A program made the position numbers and the translations under genes. Below are positions 7,246 through 11,933 of a stretch of DNA of 14,695 nt, one piece after another. The DNA comes from DATKDU01 sp035512595 (GTDB taxonomy: Bacteria; Planctomycetota; Planctomycetia; Pirellulales; Pirellulaceae). The stretch spans positions 1 through 14,695 of the forward strand of contig DATKDU010000394.1 in assembly GCA_035512595.1 (NCBI GenBank). Reading direction: 5' to 3'. The notes beneath the pieces were generated by a model. That model had not been told where the DNA came from, did no database searches, and saw only the letters and a list, made by a program, of their open reading frames with translations. The first letter of the stretch is position 1. Each line of letters opens with the position of its first letter.

Positions 7246-7320
7246 GTCCTCGTGGAGCAGCCCGGAGTGCTCGCTACCCTGTCACGGTAGAGATCGTGGG
7301 TTCAAATCCCATCGGGGACG
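7246..7320 (+). tRNA. tRNA-Asp (GTC)
   Basis: Acceptor GTCCTCG/CGGGGAC, D-stem GAGC/GCTC with a 10-nt loop containing GG, anticodon stem CTACC/GGTAG with loop CTGTCAC (anticodon GTC at 7281-7283), T-arm GTGGG-TTCAAAT-CCCAT, G73 as expected for Asp. U8 and A14 present; near canonical. No CCA encoded. Confidence 0.9.
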
Positions 7321-7325
7321 CTTGC

Positions 7326-7361
7326 GATTGCGGATTTGGGATTTCGGATATTTCGGATTTG
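7326..7361. repeat. Degenerate heptamer repeat, GATTGCG/GATTTCG type
   Basis: Units GATTGCG, GATTTGG and GATTTCG, then a 9-bp unit and a partial one. Lies between the Asp and Met-like tRNA genes. Confidence 0.65.
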
Positions 7362-7367
7362 AATCAT

Positions 7368-7436
7368 CGCGGGTGGGCCAGCGCCCATCGAGGCCTCATA
7401 AGCCTTGCCTGCCGGGCGCGACCCCCGGACCCGCTA
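7368..7436 (+). tRNA. tRNA-Met-like (CAT), degenerate elbow
   Basis: Six acceptor pairs (GCGGGT/ACCCGC) follow an unpaired C1-T72, which recalls the open 1-72 position of bacterial initiator tRNA. Anticodon stem GAGGC/GCCTT, loop CTCATAA, anticodon CAT at 7397-7399. The three G-C pairs of initiator anticodon stems (GGG/CCC) are absent. The D-arm is a short GGGC/GCCC hairpin with loop CAGC and no G18G19. The T-stem CCGGG/CCCGG has loop CGCGACC without T54T55. Could be a relic or an unusual Met/initiator tRNA. Confidence 0.55.
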
Positions 7437-7439
7437 CTT

Positions 7440-7511
7440 GGTCTGTAGGTGCTCTCGGCTGCACGCCGCCGTGGTAGGGCGGAAGACCGGGTTCGACTCC
7501 CGGACGGACCT
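7440..7511 (+). tRNA. tRNA-Thr (GGT)
   Basis: Acceptor GGTCTGT/ACGGACC, D-stem GTGC/GCAC with loop TCTCGGCT, anticodon stem CCGCC/GGCGG, loop GTGGTAG with anticodon GGT at 7473-7475, T-arm CCGGG-TTCGACT-CCCGG, T73. Position 8 is A and position 14 is T, the reverse of the usual U8-A14 pair. Only three bases separate it from the Met-like gene. Confidence 0.82.
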
Positions 7512-7519
7512 CTCGCAAT

Positions 7520-7590
7520 GGGCTGGCATGCCAAGGGGGCGACTGATCCTTGCAAGATCGGTGCGGTGGGTTCGATTCCCACACGGTCCA
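7520..7590 (+). tRNA. tRNA-Ala (TGC)
   Basis: The acceptor GGGCTGG/ACGGTCC contains the G3-U70 pair that marks tRNA-Ala for alanyl-tRNA synthetase; the 7-66 position is G opposite A. Anticodon stem TGATC/GATCG, loop CTTGCAA, anticodon TGC at 7551-7553. T-arm GTGGG-TTCGATT-CCCAC, A73. The D-loop is only five bases (AAGGG) and position 8 is C. No CCA encoded. Confidence 0.82.
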
Positions 7591-7596
7591 CTTGTA

Positions 7597-7633
7597 GGGC
7601 ACTCGCTCCGCGAGTGCCCATCGGGTCGCCCGA
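7597..7633. repeat. REP-like palindromes, CACTCGC family plus short hairpin
   Basis: GGGCACTCGC (7597-7606) and GCGAGTGCCC (7610-7619) form a 10-bp stem with loop TCC. A second hairpin, TCGGG/CCCGA with loop TCG (7621-7633), follows at once. The core CACTCGC/GCGAGTG is shared with 7684-7706 and 7954-7974. Confidence 0.7.
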
Positions 7634-7683
7634 ATCGGATTGCGGCGGTCGTCGCGGTGTGACCGGCGGCCCCGCGCGTACTT
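7634..7683. other. Unassigned G+C-rich spacer between two palindromes
   Basis: About 50 bp between palindromic repeats. I tried to fit a tRNA and found no seven-base anticodon loop or T-loop, so I assign nothing. Confidence 0.4.
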
Positions 7684-7706
7684 GTCCACTCGCGGAGCGA
7701 GTGGAC
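7684..7706. repeat. REP-like palindrome, CACTCGC family
   Basis: GTCCACTCGC (7684-7693) and GCGAGTGGAC (7697-7706) form a perfect 10-bp stem with loop GGA, 7 bp before the tRNA-Ser gene. Confidence 0.7.
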
Positions 7707-7713
7707 TACATTC

Positions 7714-7799
7714 GGAAGGTAGCCGGATACGGCTGGCCGGACCGCGGTGCTAACGCGGCTCCCAACTTTGGGATCAGGGTTCGAATCCCTGGCCTTCCG
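7714..7799 (+). tRNA. tRNA-Ser (GCT)
   Basis: An 86-nt class II tRNA. Acceptor GGAAGGT/GCCTTCC, D-stem CCGG/CCGG with a GG-containing loop, anticodon stem CCGCG/CGCGG, loop GTGCTAA with anticodon GCT at 7749-7751. The long variable arm folds as TCCCAA/TTGGGA, as expected for Ser. T-arm CAGGG-TTCGAAT-CCCTG, G73. Position 8 is A, not U. Confidence 0.9.
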
Positions 7800-7818
7800 C
7801 TGTGATTGGGTCCCAGCC

Positions 7819-7868
7819 GTAGCGGGCACGTGTGCCGTCGCCGCTGACGGCACACGGAGTGTGCCTAC
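7819..7868. repeat. REP-like 50-bp palindrome
   Basis: Inner arms GTGTGCCGTC (7830-7839) and GACGGCACAC (7846-7855) are perfect over 10 bp with a 6-nt loop. Outer GTAG...GGCAC and GTGCCTAC pair imperfectly. Lies between the Ser and His tRNA genes; unrelated in sequence to the CACTCGC family. Confidence 0.65.
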
Positions 7869-7875
7869 TACTTAT

Positions 7876-7950
7876 GGTGTCCGTAGTGTAGCGGCTTCTG
7901 CACGCCTGGCTGTGAACCAGGAGATATGGGTTCGAGTCCCGTCGGATACC
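7876..7950 (+). tRNA. tRNA-His (GTG)
   Basis: An eight-pair acceptor, GGTGTCCG with CGGATACC, includes the extra G(-1)-C73 pair that identifies tRNA-His. D-loop AGCGGCTTCT, anticodon stem CCTGG/CCAGG with loop CTGTGAA (anticodon GTG at 7912-7914), T-arm ATGGG-TTCGAGT-CCCGT. U8 and A14 are present. No CCA encoded. Confidence 0.9.
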
Positions 7951-7953
7951 CTT

Positions 7954-7974
7954 TCCACTCGCGGAGCGAGTGGA
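7954..7974. repeat. REP-like palindrome, CACTCGC family
   Basis: TCCACTCGC and GCGAGTGGA form a perfect 9-bp stem with loop GGA, nearly identical to the copy at 7684-7706. Lies between the His and Trp tRNA genes. Confidence 0.7.
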
Positions 7975-7981
7975 CCACGTT

Positions 7982-8052
7982 ACGAGCGTGCTCCCGGGAG
8001 AGCCGGCAGCCTCCAAAACTGCTTGGGCGGGGTTCGACTCCTCGCGCTCGTG
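7982..8052 (+). tRNA. tRNA-Trp (CCA)
   Basis: A perfect acceptor, ACGAGCG/CGCTCGT, and G73 as expected for Trp. D-stem GCTC/GAGC with a six-base loop CCGGGA. Anticodon loop CTCCAAA with CCA at 8013-8015; the anticodon stem GCAGC/ACTGC has a C-A mismatch at 31-39. T-arm CGGGG-TTCGACT-CCTCG. Although compact, it is readable as Trp. Confidence 0.82.
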
Positions 8053-8055
8053 CTT

Positions 8056-8127
8056 GTCTCGATGGTGTAACGGATCGCACGCGACCCTCCGAAGGTCGAG
8101 GATCTGGTTCGAATCCAGGTCGAGACG
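8056..8127 (+). tRNA. tRNA-Arg (CCG)
   Basis: A perfect acceptor, GTCTCGA/TCGAGAC, with G73. D-stem GTGT/GCAC, anticodon stem CGACC/GGTCG, loop CTCCGAA with anticodon CCG at 8089-8091, T-arm TCTGG-TTCGAAT-CCAGG. U8 and A14 present. Its D- and anticodon arms are very similar to the next tRNA gene (8208-8281), suggesting tandem duplication. Confidence 0.88.
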
Positions 8128-8133
8128 CTATCC

Positions 8134-8201
8134 ATTGCGGATTGCAAATTGCGGATTGCGGATTGCGGATTTCTTTCAATCCGCAATCCCAAATCCGCAA
8201 T
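8134..8201. repeat. Heptamer array ATTGCGG arranged as an inverted pair
   Basis: Five ATTGCGG-type units (8134-8168) are followed by a short spacer and then reverse-complement units (AATCCGC, from 8178). ATTGCGGATT and AATCCGCAAT can pair as a 10-bp stem. Lies between the two Arg tRNA genes. Confidence 0.75.
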
Positions 8202-8207
8202 GAATCC

Positions 8208-8281
8208 GCCCCCGGAGTGTGCCGGATTTCGCACGCGACTTTGCGAAGGTCGTAGACCAGGTTCGATTCCTGGCGAGGGCA
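8208..8281 (+). tRNA. tRNA-Arg (GCG), rare anticodon
   Basis: Acceptor GCCCCCG/CGAGGGC with one C-A mismatch (5-68) and A73. D-stem GTGT/GCAC with loop GCCGGATTTC, anticodon stem CGACT/GGTCG, loop TTGCGAA with anticodon GCG at 8243-8245, T-arm CCAGG-TTCGATT-CCTGG. Positions 8 and 14 are both G. Bacteria usually read CGC/CGU with an inosine (ACG) tRNA, so a genomic GCG anticodon is unusual. Confidence 0.78.
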
Positions 8282-8289
8282 CTGCAAAA

Positions 8290-8373
8290 GTTCAAGGTTC
8301 AAGGTTCCAAGTTGATCGAACAGGAATGACAACCTTGAACTTTGAACTCTCACTCACCTTGAACTCTCACTCA
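8290..8373. repeat. Heptamer arrays (GTTCAAG / TTGAACT) as an inverted pair at the permease 3' end
   Basis: GTTCAAG-type units (8290-8310) and their complements (CCTTGAA... from 8333, followed by a repeated ACTCTCACTCA segment) flank a 22-bp centre. The array overlaps the stop codon of the permease gene (8367-8369) and could form the 3' hairpin of that mRNA. Confidence 0.7.
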
Positions 8374-10910
8374 TAGTGCAGCGCCGTCGCCAGATCGACG
8401 TTCGCTGCCCGATGCGCCGGCACCCACGCGGAAATCAGCGTGATCAAGAGTGCCACGGAGAACGTGATCGCCACCATGAGCGGCCGGTGGTGAAACTGGA
8501 TGTCGCGGCCGAAGCTCGGCTCCATCGCCAGGTTCATGATGTAGGCTACGCCATAGCCGAACAGCACCCCCGGTAAGAGCCCCACTGCTCCAATGATCAC
8601 CGCCTGCGCCACGATCGTCCGCCGCACCTGTTCCTTCGTCATCGCCACGATTCGTAGTAAGCCCAGCTCTCGCGTCTGCTCCAGGACGTTCATCGACAGC
8701 GTGTTCACCACGCCGAATGCTGCCACCACGAAGCCGAGTCCCACCAGCCCCCAGTTCAGCCCCGAAATGCCGTTGCTCATGCGGCTGATGCTGCGGCTGA
8801 TATCGGCCTTGGAACTGAGCAGCACGCCATATTTCCGGCACAATGCCGCCAGCGACTTCTCGACCTCGGCTTGCTTTCCCTCCTCGACGCGGACGGCATA
8901 CCCATCGACGCCGGTGATCCCCAGCTCCCGCACTGCTACCTGCCAGTCGAAGTAGACCGCCAGGCCGCCGACCATATACTCGTTGACGGTGCCGCAGATG
9001 CGAAACTTCTTTGTGCCCGTGTCGGTTCCCAGCTCGATCTCGTCGCCGACGTTGAGCCCCAGCTTCTGCACCAGCACCGAGCTGATCAGTGCCTCGCCGG
9101 CGGCCAACTGCTGGCGCACCGTGTTGGGGTCCCCCTGCCGCAGCGCCAACGGCAGCCTTCCCCGGTCGCGAAAATCGCGGGCGATGATCATCACGTTCTG
9201 GTCGCCGATCTGCCCGTCGGTGAATTTGACCCGGTCGAGGTGGGCGATGTTGGGCACTTTTTCCAGCTCCGGCCCCAGTTCCTCCGGCAGGTCGGCCGAT
9301 TTGCCGGTGGCCATGTCGGGGATCATCGCCCGGACGTAGTAGTCGCCGATGATCACCGAGTCTCGCCAGTCGTTGAGATCCTGCACGTTGTCGAGGATCG
9401 CACTGGCCATCGCCACGCCGATGCTGCCGGCAATGAACAGCACGCCGACGGTCAGGCTCGTCCGGCCCCGATGCCGCAAAAGCTGCTTGAGGGCCAGCGA
9501 GCGTTCGGCCTTGCTGAGCAGGATCAACATGCGGTCTACCATTGCCGACAGCGGCGCCAGCACGAGCGGAAAGAGGAGCACGATTCCCAGGTGCAGGCTC
9601 AACGCAGCAAACGTGGGGACGATGATCGGCAAATAGCCGACGGTGCCGCCGTAGATCAGCACCCCACTGACCACCGCCACGACCGCCCCGATCACCATGT
9701 GAAAGGCCGGCGGTCGCGAGAAGTCGCGCGTCGAAGCGCGGCTCATCCCTTCCAGCGGCGAGACCTTGATCACCCGCAGCGCCGGCACCAGGGCCCCTAC
9801 GATGGAGACCACGAATCCAAAGACCACCGCCCACAAAAAGGGCCAGACCGAAAGTTGCATCGCCGGCAGCGACACATCCAAGAGCCGCGACAGACCCATG
9901 TTCAGGTAATGGGCAGTCAACATTCCCATCCCGATGCCGAGGACCGTGCCGATGAGTCCCAGCAAGAACGCTTCGCCGATGAGCATGCTGCCGAGCTGCC
10001 AGCGCGTGGCGCCGATGGCCCGCGTGATCGCCAGGTGCCTGCGCCGCTCGCCGACGTTCATCAAAAACGTGTTAAGGATGATGAAGCCCGACAGGAGCAG
10101 AGAAAATCCGGTTGTCAGCCGCAGCCCTTGATTGGTGGAAAGGAGCGTTTGCTGCAGCATCTGGGCACTGTCGCTAGGCGGCTGCACCTCCAGCCCGGCC
10201 GGCAGCAGTGCCGCCACCGCCGTGCGAACGGCTTCCTCATCCGCCCCCTTCTCGGTCACGATCTGCACCGCGTTGATCTTGCCGCTGCCCAAGAATCGCA
10301 ACTGCGCCCGCTCCAACGGCATAAACACGATCCCCGTTTGGAGCAGGGCCTCGGCCCCTTTGGATTTCACCAGCCCCACCAGCTTCATCGGCTTGGGGCC
10401 CCACTCGTCATCGGGGAGCGACTTGGGGGTCGTCATGCCGATCGTGTCGCCAACCTTGAGGTTCATCTGGGCGGCGAAGTCGGCCTCGAGCATGACCTCG
10501 TCCCCTTCCTTGACGAATCGCCCTGCGACGACGTCCAAGTCGCGAATCAGGTGATCCTTCGCCGGATCGACCCCTAGCGCCTGAAGCCGCACGCGCGTCG
10601 CCTCATCTCCTTCGCCAATCGTCGTGGCACTTTCCCGTTTGACCGTGGCGACCGCGGCACTTACCCCCTTCACGGCGGCGATCTTGTCAACAATCTCCTC
10701 CGCGAACGGTCCCGAGTTGCTCGCTCGGACTTCCAGCGAGGCGTGCCCCCGCACGGTGGCCAACATCGTCTTGTACGCTTCCCGCGTCGTATCGGCCACG
10801 ATCGTAACGGAAACCACGCTCGACACGCCGATGACGATCGACAGCAAGGTCAGAATAGTCCGCCCGGGGCGCGACAAGAGTGCCCGGCGGCTGTAGCGGC
10901 GAAGACTCAT
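8367..10910 (-). CDS. ABC transporter permease, double FtsX-domain (MacB/YbbP-like)
   Basis: An 847-residue inner-membrane permease that would work with the ATPase encoded 6 bp upstream. After one N-terminal helix (residues ~17-39, TILTLLSIVIGVSSVVSVTI) comes a MacB-like extracytoplasmic domain (to ~265). A first FtsX unit of three helices follows (GFSLLLSGFIILNTFLMNVG, then FLLGLIGTVLGIGMGML and FLWAVVFGFVVSIVGALVPAL). Two to three central helices lead into a second copy of the same plan, ending with GLNWGLVGLGFVVAAFGVVN and FSVALLITLISAWVPAHRAA. The cytoplasmic motif RAIGATRWQ and its second copy RIVAMTKEQV, just before the next helix, are the usual ATPase-contact sites. Length and two-fold symmetry match YbbP-type exporters. 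No periplasmic adaptor gene lies beside it; substrate unknown. No Shine-Dalgarno is visible, so it may rely on coupling to the ATPase. Confidence 0.88.
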   Translation of the reverse strand: MSLRRYSRRALLSRPGRTILTLLSIVIGVSSVVSVTIVADTTREAYKTMLATVRGHASLEVRASNSGPFAEEIVDKIAAVKGVSAAVATVKRESATTIGEGDEATRVRLQALGVDPAKDHLIRDLDVVAGRFVKEGDEVMLEADFAAQMNLKVGDTIGMTTPKSLPDDEWGPKPMKLVGLVKSKGAEALLQTGIVFMPLERAQLRFLGSGKINAVQIVTEKGADEEAVRTAVAALLPAGLEVQPPSDSAQMLQQTLLSTNQGLRLTTGFSLLLSGFIILNTFLMNVGERRRHLAITRAIGATRWQLGSMLIGEAFLLGLIGTVLGIGMGMLTAHYLNMGLSRLLDVSLPAMQLSVWPFLWAVVFGFVVSIVGALVPALRVIKVSPLEGMSRASTRDFSRPPAFHMVIGAVVAVVSGVLIYGGTVGYLPIIVPTFAALSLHLGIVLLFPLVLAPLSAMVDRMLILLSKAERSLALKQLLRHRGRTSLTVGVLFIAGSIGVAMASAILDNVQDLNDWRDSVIIGDYYVRAMIPDMATGKSADLPEELGPELEKVPNIAHLDRVKFTDGQIGDQNVMIIARDFRDRGRLPLALRQGDPNTVRQQLAAGEALISSVLVQKLGLNVGDEIELGTDTGTKKFRICGTVNEYMVGGLAVYFDWQVAVRELGITGVDGYAVRVEEGKQAEVEKSLAALCRKYGVLLSSKADISRSISRMSNGISGLNWGLVGLGFVVAAFGVVNTLSMNVLEQTRELGLLRIVAMTKEQVRRTIVAQAVIIGAVGLLPGVLFGYGVAYIMNLAMEPSFGRDIQFHHRPLMVAITFSVALLITLISAWVPAHRAANVDLATALHYE

Positions 10911-10916
10911 GGGAGG

Positions 10917-11696
10917 CTAATGCGGATTGCGGATTGCGGATTGCGGAATCCCAGGCTGCTTCTCCCACTCCGCACTCCGCATTCCGAATTCCGCATTCGA
11001 TGTCACTTTCGGCCGCAGCACTTCCTCCCGCTCGATCTGGCCGTCGGACAAGTGAATCACCCGATCAGCAAGCGCGGCCACCGCCGGATCGTGCGTCACC
11101 AGCACCATCGTCTGCTGGTGGGTGTCCACCAGCTTGCGAAGCAGCGCCATCACCCGCTGGCTGTTGGCCGTGTCGAGATTGCCGGTCGGCTCGTCGGCGA
11201 GCAGAAATGTCGGCTCGATCGCCAGCGCCCGGGCGATCGCCACCCGCTGCTGCTCCCCGCCCGACAACTTGCCGGGGATGTGATGCTTGCGAGCCGACAG
11301 CCCCACCAGGTCGAGCTTCTCGATGGCCGCCTGCCGCGCTTTGGGCCCCGATACGCCGTCGAGCTCCAGCGGCAGCGAAACATTTTCCTCGGCGGTGAGG
11401 ATAGGAAGCAAATTGAACGACTGGAAGATGAAACCGATCCGCTTGCGGCGGACGATCGTCCGCTCATCGTCGGTCATGGAGGCCACATCCCGTCCTTCCA
11501 GCAGCACCTGCCCCGACGTCGGCACATCGACCCCGCCGAGCAGCGTCAGCAGCGTACTCTTTCCGGAGCCGCTGCGACCCATGATCGCCAGCATCTCGCC
11601 GGCAACCACCCCCAGATCGACGCCGCGCAAGGCTTCGACGGCCGCTTCCCCCTCGCCGAAGGTCTTCCGTAGATTTCGCGTTTCGAGCACGTACAT
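10917..11696 (-). CDS. ABC transporter ATPase, LolD/MacB/YbbA type
   Basis: A 259-residue nucleotide-binding subunit for the adjacent FtsX-type permease. All motifs are present: Walker A GRSGSGKST (40-48), Q-loop FQSFNLLP (91-98), signature LSGGEQQR (144-151), Walker B with FLLADEPTGNLD (164-175), and the H-loop TH (201-202). The 'TGNLD' D-loop and the spacing are typical of the LolD/MacB group, which exports lipoproteins, peptides or lipids. AGGAGG lies upstream, though 15-16 bases from the ATG at 11696. Oddly, the last ~27 residues (from SNAEFGMRSAEW) are encoded by a heptamer repeat array, so the repeat has supplied a new C-terminal tail and stop codon. Confidence 0.9.
   Translation of the reverse strand: MYVLETRNLRKTFGEGEAAVEALRGVDLGVVAGEMLAIMGRSGSGKSTLLTLLGGVDVPTSGQVLLEGRDVASMTDDERTIVRRKRIGFIFQSFNLLPILTAEENVSLPLELDGVSGPKARQAAIEKLDLVGLSARKHHIPGKLSGGEQQRVAIARALAIEPTFLLADEPTGNLDTANSQRVMALLRKLVDTHQQTMVLVTHDPAVAALADRVIHLSDGQIEREEVLRPKVTSNAEFGMRSAEWEKQPGIPQSAIRNPH
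10922..10998. repeat. Heptamer array GCGGATT as an inverted pair inside the ATPase 3' end
   Basis: Four units of GCGGATT/GCGGAAT (10922-10949) and four inverted units of ACTCCGC/ATTCCGC type (10967-10994) around a 17-bp centre. The array is inside the coding sequence of the ATPase and ends 12 bp before the permease start codon. Confidence 0.75.
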
Positions 11697-11933
11697 GGAA
11701 TCGATGATTGGTCCCTCCTGGCCTTTTCTTGTTCCAGCCCCTTTATCCCCGATGGGGCCAGAATTGAAAAGGGTCTGATAGCATGGGGGACTTGATCAAA
11801 AAAGGGAGTTTGGGTCGTTTGCGAAAGTTCGGCAGAGCTGGACCAGGGGCAGGACGGCGCAATCCGCAATCCGGCTATCACTTGTCGTCGTCGCACGTCG
11901 AAACGGGGACTTGCCTCCGCTACTCCGCAATCG
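11697..11933. other. 237-bp spacer between NagB fusion and ABC ATPase
   Basis: No gene seen. It holds two CGCAATC heptamers (11858-11871) and a third small heptamer group of CTCCGC type (11914-11934) that touches the stop codon of the NagB fusion gene. Near the ATPase end is an AGGAGG on the minus strand. No convincing terminator. Confidence 0.5.

Noticed and set aside
6554..8373. CRISPR array
   Set aside because: Repeats are 7-bp tandems or isolated palindromes of differing sequence; there are no regular spacers and no cas genes.
8871..10577. Long 568-codon plus-strand open frame opposite the permease
   Set aside because: Antisense shadow of a clear ABC permease. High G+C explains the lack of stops, and the product is rich in His/Gln/Arg without any domain.
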